Assembly: GCA_040880545.1 (NCBI GenBank)
Contig: JBBDIE010000158.1
Coordinates: forward strand, 15,935-79,934
Source of the DNA: M55B112 sp040880545
GTDB lineage: Bacteria; Bacteroidota; Bacteroidia; Bacteroidales; GCA-2748055
Direction: 5' to 3'
DNA length: 64,000 nucleotides
This document shows, one piece after another, positions 54,063-61,457 of the stretch. The notes below the pieces were generated by a model. The model had not been told where the DNA came from and did no database searches. It saw nothing but the letters and a program-made list of their open reading frames with translations. Position 1 is the stretch's first letter. Each line of letters opens with the position of its first letter. Made by a program: the position numbers and the translations under genes.

Positions 54063-54695
54063 TCATTCAGCTGTCCAGTTTGAAGGATCCTTTCTCCATT
54101 TTTGTAATAGCGGTAATTGGGCACTGGAAAGGTAGCCACTTTCAACAGCCTGCGATAACATTGATTCATAATCGGTGAGGGTTTTTACCGTTACACCAGA
54201 TGCTGCAAAGCTGCTTTCAGCAACATCGAAACCATAGGTAAAGGTTGCCACCATTCCGGTTACAACACAACCGACACTTCGAAGGGCTTCAATTGCCCTG
54301 AGAGAACTGCCTCCTGTTGAAATAAGGTCTTCGATAACAAGCACCTTATGGCCAACACTGTAACTACCTTCAACCAGGTTTTGCATGCCATGATCCTTTG
54401 CACTGCTTCTGACATAAATAAAAGGCAGATCCATTGCATCGGCAACGAGCGCTCCCTGGGCGATGGCTCCGGTGGCAACGCCGGCAATAACATCCGGGTT
54501 ATCAAAATTCTCCCTGATACAAGCAATATAGGCATCCCTGATCGCACCCCTGATTACCGGGTATGATAAGGTCTTCCGGTTGTCGCAATATATGGGGGAT
54601 TTCCAACCTGAAGCCCACGTGAACGGACTTGCAGGTTCTAATATAATTGCTTTACTTTGCAGCAATAATTCTGCTATAGTTCTATTAGTTCTCAT
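54063..54695 (-). CDS. pyrE: Orotate phosphoribosyltransferase
   Basis: Converts orotate and PRPP to OMP in pyrimidine synthesis. 210 residues from the ATG at 54695 (MRTNRTIAELLL), the usual length; a longer in-frame reading to 54830 would run through the divergent NUDIX gene. Motifs: SPFTWASGWKSPIYCDNR (orotate/PRPP), GVATGAIAQG, and the PRPP loop VLVIEDLISTGGSS. The start codon is only 9 bases from the start of the divergent NUDIX gene, so its promoter must lie within the NUDIX coding region. Confidence 0.95.
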   Translation of the reverse strand: MRTNRTIAELLLQSKAIILEPASPFTWASGWKSPIYCDNRKTLSYPVIRGAIRDAYIACIRENFDNPDVIAGVATGAIAQGALVADAMDLPFIYVRSSAKDHGMQNLVEGSYSVGHKVLVIEDLISTGGSSLRAIEALRSVGCVVTGMVATFTYGFDVAESSFAASGVTVKTLTDYESMLSQAVESGYLSSAQLPLLQKWRKDPSNWTAE

Positions 54696-54704
54696 GATCG
54701 ACAA

Positions 54705-55319
54705 ATGTATAAAGTTTTTTTCAAGGATAGAACCGTATATTTTGGAGACGATTTTTCGAAGGTTTTTGAGAGAAATACGGGGCTGTTTTATAAATATAAC
54801 AATCTTCAGGAGCTGACAGAGCTTGTTCATGCCTTCTATTATTTAGAGAAAATAGAGAAGTTATTTATCTTGGATAATGATATTATTAAACTGTTCAACG
54901 AGTTTATATCCTGTTTCAATTACATCAATGCAGCAGGGGGGGTGGTCATCCGGTCCGACGGAAAATTTCTGATCATAAAAAGGAATGGATTATGGGATCT
55001 GCCCAAAGGAAAGTTTGAGCCGGGAGAAGATGCTGAAAAGGCAGCCCTCCGTGAAGTGGAGGAAGAGACAGGGTTAAAGAACCTGCAGATCACTTATCCC
55101 ATATTGTCTACCTTTCATACATATCAGATCACCAAGGATATGAATCTGAAAAAGACAAAGTGGTTTGAGATGTTGTATTTTGGGAAGGAAGACCCCGTAC
55201 CGGAAGTTGCCGAAGGTATTACAGAAATTCAGTGGGTTGAACCTGGAAAAACCGATTTTATCAGGAAGAATACATACCCCAGCGTACTGGATGTGCTTTA
55301 CATCAGAGATCTCCTCTAG
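54705..55319 (+). CDS. NUDIX hydrolase
   Basis: 204 residues. The Nudix box is complete: GKFEPGEDAEKAALREVEEETGL in blocks GKFEPGED and REVEEETG, preceded by KRNGLWDLPKG. An N-terminal extension of about 75 residues (YKVFFKDRTVYF) is unusual and unassigned. The substrate is unknown (nucleotide sugars, NTPs or diphosphoinositol-like compounds are possible). It is divergent from pyrE with a 9-base spacer. Its last 17 bases overlap the convergent thioredoxin-like gene. Confidence 0.9.
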   Translation: MYKVFFKDRTVYFGDDFSKVFERNTGLFYKYNNLQELTELVHAFYYLEKIEKLFILDNDIIKLFNEFISCFNYINAAGGVVIRSDGKFLIIKRNGLWDLPKGKFEPGEDAEKAALREVEEETGLKNLQITYPILSTFHTYQITKDMNLKKTKWFEMLYFGKEDPVPEVAEGITEIQWVEPGKTDFIRKNTYPSVLDVLYIRDLL

Positions 55320-56739
55320 ACCTCATTATTCTGAATAGTTGTTGTTCAAATCCCTCTGTTGCCAACGTGGCGGGCGATTGGATAATGATCCCGTCCGGAT
55401 CAAGCAGGTAATTTGTAGGGAACATTCTGACATCATAATCCTCCAGTAATTTCTCTTTGTTTCCGTAAAACAGGGCAGTCCAGTTGTACTTGTTTTTATC
55501 CATGAAATCTGACATATTTTCTTGTTTCTCCGTTACCATTACAGTAACAATTTCCAGGTATTTCCCATGTACTTCGTGGAGGGTTTTCAGAAACGGAAAT
55601 TCCTTAAGACAACTGTAATTGTCCGGTGTGCAGAAATTCAGATAAACATACTTACCTTTGAAATCGTCGATGGTTTTCAGACTGTTTTTTCGGTCGAGCA
55701 GTTCAAAGGCGGGTGGATTCTGACCAGTTTTTAATCTTGTCAGGTAATTTTTCACTCCCTTAGCATATTGGGCATGAGATTCGGTGACCGGATCGACAAT
55801 CACAGAATCCAACAGTATCAGTAAGGCTTCTTTGTAGAAATAATCTTTAAAATAGATGTCAAAAATCTCCTTGATGATGATCAGTTCTGCCAGTTGCTCA
55901 TCGGGGACCGAAGGGTGCTTCATCAAAGTGTCCTTCAAAGCGGTGAGATTATGGCTTCTGTTCACCAGTGTATTTACACTCTTCCCTTCGGTGGTCCGGG
56001 AATAGAAGAAGAGGAACTCTTCATACATTTCATTGAACAGTTCCATGTATGCCGGATTTCCGGTTTGCGGCACATCACTCCTGAGATGATTTTCATAGAG
56101 ATACTCTAAACCCACATCCCGGCTATTGATCTTAATAATGCCATACCTGTATTTTCTGTAATTATTGAAAAATCCGGAAGTATCATTTTTATAATTTACT
56201 TCAATACTACGGATCAGTGAATCGGAATCTGTACTAATATTATTCCGCCTGGAATCCTTTAGCACATTGTTGGCCGCAATAACCTGTCTGTCAAAATTCA
56301 GGATTTTCGTATTGATGTCATTCCCCATTAATTCGGCCTCCGGATTAGCAAGTGGATATTCTTTCAGTACCAACATATGGGCGATGGAAGGGGTAAAAAA
56401 TGGATTTCTGATATCAGATTCGCTTTTCGTTGTTTTTGGGGGAAGCAATATTTCGTAACCGAAGCCCGACTGAACGTACATGTGAATTCTATAAACGCCC
56501 GAATTCATAAATATCCATCCGGCCCCGGATACAGAAATTTCCTTCCGGAACTGACCGTTGTTTTCAATGGTCAGCGTATCTATGACTTTTGAATCCCCGG
56601 TAACTGGATTGACAATTTCACGGATCAATAAATATTCACCTGCAAATTGTTCGGCATTGCCCTGCAAAACTACCGGCTGCCCCATTCCTTCCTGCAAAAG
56701 CAATATGAACAGAATTGGTAACAGATTTTTCAGTATCAT
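55303..56739 (-). CDS. Secreted thioredoxin-like (TlpA-type) protein with altered active site
   Basis: 478 residues with a signal peptide (about 1-20, ending EGMGQ). The N-terminal half has a beta-sandwich region like DUF4369 domains (LTIENNGQFRKEISV). The C-terminal ~140 residues are a thioredoxin fold: PPAFELLDRKN, then NFCTPDNYSCLKEFPFL and a cis-Pro region MFPTNYLLDPDG. The usual WCxxC is replaced: the second Cys is kept (NYSC) but the nucleophile position is Asn, with another Cys four residues earlier. Reductase activity is therefore doubtful. It could act as a binding protein. It lies 1 base after coaD ends, on the same strand. Confidence 0.75.
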   Translation of the reverse strand: MILKNLLPILFILLLQEGMGQPVVLQGNAEQFAGEYLLIREIVNPVTGDSKVIDTLTIENNGQFRKEISVSGAGWIFMNSGVYRIHMYVQSGFGYEILLPPKTTKSESDIRNPFFTPSIAHMLVLKEYPLANPEAELMGNDINTKILNFDRQVIAANNVLKDSRRNNISTDSDSLIRSIEVNYKNDTSGFFNNYRKYRYGIIKINSRDVGLEYLYENHLRSDVPQTGNPAYMELFNEMYEEFLFFYSRTTEGKSVNTLVNRSHNLTALKDTLMKHPSVPDEQLAELIIIKEIFDIYFKDYFYKEALLILLDSVIVDPVTESHAQYAKGVKNYLTRLKTGQNPPAFELLDRKNSLKTIDDFKGKYVYLNFCTPDNYSCLKEFPFLKTLHEVHGKYLEIVTVMVTEKQENMSDFMDKNKYNWTALFYGNKEKLLEDYDVRMFPTNYLLDPDGIIIQSPATLATEGFEQQLFRIMRSRGDL

Positions 56740-56740
56740 G

Positions 56741-57211
56741 CTACAAGTACTTTTTTAAGTCAATTCCTTCAGGCAGAAATTGAGACGCATCCCCGTTGTT
56801 TCGGATAATATCTCTGATAATGGTTGAATTGACCGGAGTATGTTCCGGATTTGTAAGTAGGAATACAGACTCCACCCCTGGGAGCATACGCTTGTTGATC
56901 TGGGCAATGGCACGTTCATATTCGAAATCAGCAGCGGTCCGGATGCCACGCAGCATATACCCGGCGTTTACCTTTTTACAGAAGTCCACCGTTAATCCTT
57001 CAAAAAAATCACAGGAGACCCTGCTTTCATTTTTAAACACCTCATTGATCATAGCCACCCTTGATTCTATACTGATCAATGGCTGTTTGCCTGAATGTAC
57101 ACCCACAGATACAATGATCCTGTCAAACAGCCCGATGGCCCTTCGAACGATGGATTCATGACCTATGGTAAACGGATCGAATGATCCGGGGAATATCGCT
57201 ATCTTCTCCAT
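56741..57211 (-). CDS. coaD: Phosphopantetheine adenylyltransferase
   Basis: Penultimate step of coenzyme A synthesis. 156 residues from the ATG at 57211 (MEKIAIFPGSFDPFTIGHESIV); the in-frame TTG at 57220 adds three residues and is less likely. The nucleotidyltransferase motif is PGSFDPFTIGHESI; RGIRTAADFEYE and NSTIIRDI (SSxxR-like) are the other conserved blocks. It is upstream of the thioredoxin-like gene and divergent from the response regulator gene. Confidence 0.95.
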   Translation of the reverse strand: MEKIAIFPGSFDPFTIGHESIVRRAIGLFDRIIVSVGVHSGKQPLISIESRVAMINEVFKNESRVSCDFFEGLTVDFCKKVNAGYMLRGIRTAADFEYERAIAQINKRMLPGVESVFLLTNPEHTPVNSTIIRDIIRNNGDASQFLPEGIDLKKYL

Positions 57212-57242
57212 ATGCTTCAATTTAATCCTTGTAATGGTAGCT

Positions 57243-57250
57243 CAAAATTA
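57243..57250 (-). promoter_or_regulatory. Candidate -7 box for coaD
   Basis: TAATTTTG on the minus strand matches TAnnTTTG, 31 bases before the coaD ATG. No clear -33 element. Confidence 0.33.
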
Positions 57251-57476
57251 CGGATTTTTATTCAGAGAGCTGTTGTATCATGGCATGTTTAAATTTATGA
57301 TAAGACTATGTGTGGAATACGCATTAATGTATACAAGTTTTAAATAATTCAAAAAAAGTGGCTGGTTTCTTACTGAACAAGTTTTTTTTAAGGATATTTG
57401 TACCAGCAGCAGATTAACCCTGAGGCCGGGTTGAAAGGGCAGGGATTCTGAAGAATTTTAATAATGCAGGGCAATT

Positions 57477-58217
57477 TTGATCAAGTTACTAATCATAGAC
57501 GATGAGCCGGAAGTAAGAGACCTGTTGGCGATACTTCTCAGAAATTATCCCGATCTGGAGGTCGTTGGGCAGGCCTCTAACGTGGATCAGGCCATTCAGC
57601 TTACCAGGGAGGTAAACCCGGATGTTGTATTGCTGGATATTCAGATGCCGGAAAAGGATGGGTTTAATTATATCGAAGAGCTAAAGAACCTGAATATGTT
57701 CCCGGGAATCATTTTCATTACTGCATTCGAAAATTATGCCATCCGGGCCATAAAAACTGCTGCTTTTGATTACCTGTTGAAACCCATCAGAAGGGAGGAG
57801 CTCTTTGGTGCAATTGACAGGTACAGGGAGTACATGAAAAGAGGAAAGTTAACCGATATCGGACAACTGATTGATCTGTTGAACAAGGCAAAGCCCGGAA
57901 GAATCAGGTTAAATACCCGCACGGGGTATTTTTTCGTGGATCCGGAGGAAATCATCTATATTGAAGCAGATGGAAATTACAGCCATATTAAACTCATTTC
58001 AGGAAAATCGGAAACCAGTACTTTGAATATCGGAAATCTCGAAAAATTAATTCTTAAGGGGACCTTCCTGAGAATCAGCAGATCGTTCATTATCAATATG
58101 AAATATATTTCGCGGGTCGACCGCCGTACGAACCTGTGTGAAATGGAATTCAACGGGTATGTTAACAAAATCAAAATTCCTGCCCAAAAAATCAAGCTTC
58201 TGGAAGGTTATTTTTAG
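57477..58217 (+). CDS. LytTR-family response regulator
   Basis: 246 residues starting at a TTG. The receiver domain (1-120) has IIDDEPEVR (acidic pocket), the phosphoacceptor Asp in VVLLDIQMPEKDGF, ITAF with the Thr switch, and DYLLKPIRREEL with the conserved Lys. The LytTR DNA-binding domain (about 140-246) has YIEADGNYSHIKL, RISRSFIINMKYI and a C-terminal IKLLEGYF. No histidine kinase gene is adjacent, so it is an orphan here. A small T9SS-tail ORF follows 193 bases downstream. In many Bacteroidota such regulators work with LytS-like kinases encoded elsewhere. Confidence 0.93.
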   Translation: MIKLLIIDDEPEVRDLLAILLRNYPDLEVVGQASNVDQAIQLTREVNPDVVLLDIQMPEKDGFNYIEELKNLNMFPGIIFITAFENYAIRAIKTAAFDYLLKPIRREELFGAIDRYREYMKRGKLTDIGQLIDLLNKAKPGRIRLNTRTGYFFVDPEEIIYIEADGNYSHIKLISGKSETSTLNIGNLEKLILKGTFLRISRSFIINMKYISRVDRRTNLCEMEFNGYVNKIKIPAQKIKLLEGYF

Positions 58218-58410
58218 GTACTGCAGCTACTTTTTATCCCGTTCTTAGATAAGTTCAAGTGTTCATAATTCTGTTTCATACATTCAGGTCATAGGTTCAT
58301 AAGCCAAATCACCTTATTTATACAATAAGTCACGATAGGCTTTTAAATAGAGGGATAACAATCTATTTTTACTTCATTATTGTTCTTTACCAAACCTAAC
58401 CCTTAAATCT

Positions 58411-58581
58411 ATGATTGAAGTATACAACCTGGACGGAATGCCGGTATATAAATACCGATCAGAAGAAAATAAATCGTTTGAGATTTCCGAACTTGAATCA
58501 AAAGGATTGCCCTGCGGAGTTTATTTCGTTAAAATTAAAACCAGCAAGGGAATTGAGACTTCAAAATTACTTATTTGTTAA
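58411..58581 (+). CDS. Stand-alone T9SS type A sorting domain, 56 residues
   Basis: An ORF of 56 codons reads MIEVYNLDGMPVYKY, then ISELESKGLPCGVYFVKIKT, then KGIETSKLLIC. The pattern (YNLDGxxVY ... GVYFVKI ... SKLLI) is the C-terminal half of the type IX secretion sorting domain. There is no signal peptide, no YPNP opening motif and no cargo. The ATG is preceded by a leader typical of Bacteroidota genes (CCTAACCCTTAAATCT), and a terminator follows. It may be a remnant of a deleted T9SS substrate gene or a genuine microprotein; I lean to a remnant. The domain match is good; expression is unknown. Confidence 0.6.
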   Translation: MIEVYNLDGMPVYKYRSEENKSFEISELESKGLPCGVYFVKIKTSKGIETSKLLIC

Positions 58582-58604
58582 CGCTTTTAAAACGCAGTAG
58601 AAAG

Positions 58605-58636
58605 GCCGGCGGAATTTTTTCACCGGCTTTTTTTTT
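58605..58636 (+). terminator. Intrinsic terminator after the T9SS-tail ORF
   Basis: Stem GCCGG / CCGGC (58605-58609, 58623-58627) with a 13-base loop, followed by nine T. It ends a plus-strand transcript covering the small ORF. Confidence 0.7.
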
Positions 58637-58732
58637 GGAACGCTCTAAATGAGGTTTAGGTATAGGATGAAATTCAATATTCTAATTTATTTATATATTT
58701 ATAACTGTAAACTATGGACTATTGCACCCAGT

Positions 58733-60004
58733 ATGTCGAAATCATTTACTTTTCATACCATAATTAGCCTATTGTTCCTGTTTTTTTTAAATGGAACAGT
58801 GATTGCTCAAAGCAGATTGGAAAGCGGAACTGTTTTTTTTGAAAATGGAGACTCCCTGCAAGTATCAATAGATATTATCAAAACTGAGAATAATTTTAAA
58901 TACTGCTATTTCCGTATTGAAGGGTCAAAAGAAGAACAGGCATTACTTGCAGAAGATATTACTGGATTCATGTTGGATATCGGAAGGAGATTTATCAGTA
59001 AGACCATTAAATTAGAAGGAGAAATTATTACCGTAATTGCAGAATACCTGGTCGATGGAATTAACTCCCTGTTGGTTTTCAGGAACAGTACAGAAGAATA
59101 CTTTATACTTATTACTCCGGGAAAGCCAGACATGATCATCACCCATGAATTGCAAGATGCGCAATTGGAAACCGGAGAAGATGTGAAAATCAAAAGTAAC
59201 AGATATATAGGATTATTAAAATACCAAATGGATGACACTCCATTACTTCATCCCAGGATAAATTCTATGACGCTTTCACAAAAAAACCTGGTTAATTTAT
59301 CAAGGGAGTATCATGATCTTGTTTGTACTACAGGTGAAAAGTGTATTGTTTATAAAAAGTCCGGCATTCACTCTCTTTCCATGCTGGCCCCATATATGTC
59401 GGTAGATTTTACAATGCTAAAGTTTTCTCCTGAAAAGGACCTGGATACAATAACTCTTCCATTTTCAGTTGGGTATTCTTCCGGGGGTATTTTAAATGTC
59501 CCACTATACAGGGGTGGCAGCTTTGTTGACCTGCAATTTAATTTATTTTATTCCAACAGGCGTGCAGCAGGAGAGCATATAACAATATATAGAGACAGTA
59601 AAAGAATAAATAACCTGGAATACCAATACTCCGCCATTGGTTTGGCCCTGGATACACGATTCCTGTTTAAGCCGAAAGAGTTAGCCTATACATTTTCTGT
59701 TGGACCAACGGTTAGACTTGCATTAAATCAGAAAATGGATAATGCTGTAGAATTTGTTGATCACTATGACCAGACGGTATTCGCAGATTTTAACTATATT
59801 ATCCATAAAAAAACTGCAATAGGAGGAGTAAAAACCTCAGCAGGCATCTTAATACCTGTAACAGTAGGGAGTATGCTCCATCTTAGTCTGGATTATTATC
59901 TTCAATATGGTAAAATTTACATAAACAGAATTTTAACTGTCTTTTATGGTAATTATGCTGTAAAAGAACAAGTTATAGCAATAAGATCGTCTTTGTATTT
60001 TTAA
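58733..60004 (+). CDS. Secreted protein of unknown function (paralogue-like A)
   Basis: 423 residues from the ATG at 58733 (MSKSFTFHTIISLLFLFFLNG), chosen because it starts a clear signal peptide ending VIAQ; earlier Met codons would bury it. An N-terminal ~90-residue region (VFFENGDSLQVSIDIIK, ITGFMLDIGRRF) precedes a barrel-like second half (GYSSGGILNVPLYRGG, LSLDYYLQYGK) ending in a phenylalanine (SSLYF), typical for outer-membrane barrels. I do not recognise the family. The neighbour at 60262 shares its layout (signal peptide, then an xVFxxxxxx strand-rich region, then a barrel-like end). Confidence 0.62.
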   Translation: MSKSFTFHTIISLLFLFFLNGTVIAQSRLESGTVFFENGDSLQVSIDIIKTENNFKYCYFRIEGSKEEQALLAEDITGFMLDIGRRFISKTIKLEGEIITVIAEYLVDGINSLLVFRNSTEEYFILITPGKPDMIITHELQDAQLETGEDVKIKSNRYIGLLKYQMDDTPLLHPRINSMTLSQKNLVNLSREYHDLVCTTGEKCIVYKKSGIHSLSMLAPYMSVDFTMLKFSPEKDLDTITLPFSVGYSSGGILNVPLYRGGSFVDLQFNLFYSNRRAAGEHITIYRDSKRINNLEYQYSAIGLALDTRFLFKPKELAYTFSVGPTVRLALNQKMDNAVEFVDHYDQTVFADFNYIIHKKTAIGGVKTSAGILIPVTVGSMLHLSLDYYLQYGKIYINRILTVFYGNYAVKEQVIAIRSSLYF

Positions 60005-60096
60005 AATCAACCATAAAAATATTAAACTATATTTCAAGAATTAACCAATTCCATATTAAATTCAAGATTAGTTAGTGTTGTCTGTCCATAATGGCT

Positions 60097-60201
60097 GTTT
60101 GCAGTGTTACGCTCGTAGGGAAATTACTCATTTAAGCAAGTAACCTGCGCATTTCCCGACTTCGTAAGTCCCCGTTCAAGAACAGGGCAGGCTTTGCAAA
60201 C
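60097..60201. repeat. Structured palindromic element, unknown class
   Basis: A 7-bp outer stem (GTTTGCA 60097-60103, TGCAAAC 60195-60201) encloses three hairpins: GGGAAA-TTACT (60118-60128) with AGTAA (60139-60143) and TTTCCC (60152-60157); GACTT-CGT-AAGTC (60158-60170); and a CCC/GTTC-AA-GAAC/GGG hairpin (60171-60187). It is not a tRNA. It could be an RNA, a short repeat such as a REP or MITE, or a recombination site. Confidence 0.45.
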
Positions 60202-60261
60202 AAACATTCTGATCCAGCCACTCTACTTTATTGACTGACTCTTTTTAATACATGCGATTAT

Positions 60262-61266
60262 ATGCAAAAGCACATCAACTTCAGTTATCATATGGTAATA
60301 TTATTATTACTGTTAAATATTTCTGGTGGTATTTATGCGCAGTCAAAAAAAGAGAAAGATAAATCATATATAGTCTTTTCTGATAACAGTAAAATGGTGG
60401 GACTTAAAATCAAGGATGATGTAAAAACAAATAGTACGGTATGTATCATATTAAACAAGAATAATACGGTAAGAAAAGAATATACATCATATGAGGTCAA
60501 GGAATACATGATCGGTAAGATTAATTTTTATAAAGCATTTGACCTAAAATTCAGCGGAATAGATCAAAGGAGATTCTTGTATCGGGTGGCACAAACTGAT
60601 AGCATATCAATATATCGCTTATATAATGACGGCAACGACATGTTTTTTCTGGAACGAGATGGAGACCTTGTAGAACTGAAGAATAGAAAGCACGAACAGG
60701 GAGTCAGGGAATACCAATATGCTTTGTACCAGGCTTTTCCGGAGAATCATTGGAAATTAAGGGAGATGAAGAATCTGAAACTTAATAATCATTCGCTGGC
60801 GATTTTTGGAGACAGAGTAAATGCCGGGAAATGGAAGCCTTTGAATTTTACAACCTATGGAGTGAACTTCACCAGAACAGGATATTTTTCGGAGGATGCA
60901 AGTAATACTTCAATTACTGCGTTTATTGATCACCCATTATCAACCAGTAATTTTTATGTGCAGCCCATTCTTACATATCAGGAATCATCAGGTGACAAAG
61001 GGGTAGTAGTATTTTTAAATTTCAATTACACCATTCCTCTAAAATATGTACGGCCGTTTGTTGGTGTTCCCCTGGCCTTAGTTAGCTTGTTTACACACGA
61101 GGGGAATTGGTTCCTGGCTCCGGGTTTCAATTTGTTCCTGGATGGTTGGCACGTAGGTATTAAGATTCCGATGGGTAACAAAACACAGTTTTATATGAGT
61201 CAGGAGATATGGATTTATGGCGATTCGAGTTACATTACCAATTTAGGATTTGGAATGGGATTTTAA
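60262..61266 (+). CDS. Secreted protein of unknown function (paralogue-like B)
   Basis: 334 residues. A signal peptide spans about 1-27 (ILLLLLNISGGIYAQ). The mature N-terminus is YIVFSDNSKMVGLKIKDDV, followed by a region EVKEYMIGKINFYKAF. The C-terminal half alternates polar and aromatic residues and ends GFGMGF, suggesting an outer-membrane barrel (GVPLALVSLFTHEG, QFYMSQEIWIYGD). I do not recognise the family. Layout matches the upstream secreted protein, so the two may be distant paralogues. The 257-base gap between them holds the structured element. Confidence 0.62.
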   Translation: MQKHINFSYHMVILLLLLNISGGIYAQSKKEKDKSYIVFSDNSKMVGLKIKDDVKTNSTVCIILNKNNTVRKEYTSYEVKEYMIGKINFYKAFDLKFSGIDQRRFLYRVAQTDSISIYRLYNDGNDMFFLERDGDLVELKNRKHEQGVREYQYALYQAFPENHWKLREMKNLKLNNHSLAIFGDRVNAGKWKPLNFTTYGVNFTRTGYFSEDASNTSITAFIDHPLSTSNFYVQPILTYQESSGDKGVVVFLNFNYTIPLKYVRPFVGVPLALVSLFTHEGNWFLAPGFNLFLDGWHVGIKIPMGNKTQFYMSQEIWIYGDSSYITNLGFGMGF

Positions 61267-61457
61267 TATTGTAACAATTGATTATTACCAAAATCGAATA
61301 CCTGATTCACAGATAAAATGAAACCAGTTCCGGGCTGGGTATGTTAAAATTCACCATTCACCATTTACCCTTGCGATCTCTTTTATACTAACAGGTTCAC
61401 AAAATTCCAGAAGAGGGAATCTTTTTCTTCCTGCTTAAATTATAGCGGTACCACAGA

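Noticed and set aside
60097..60201. tRNA interpretation of the structured element
   Set aside because: 105 bases, no anticodon-arm geometry and no canonical T loop with a paired five-base stem.
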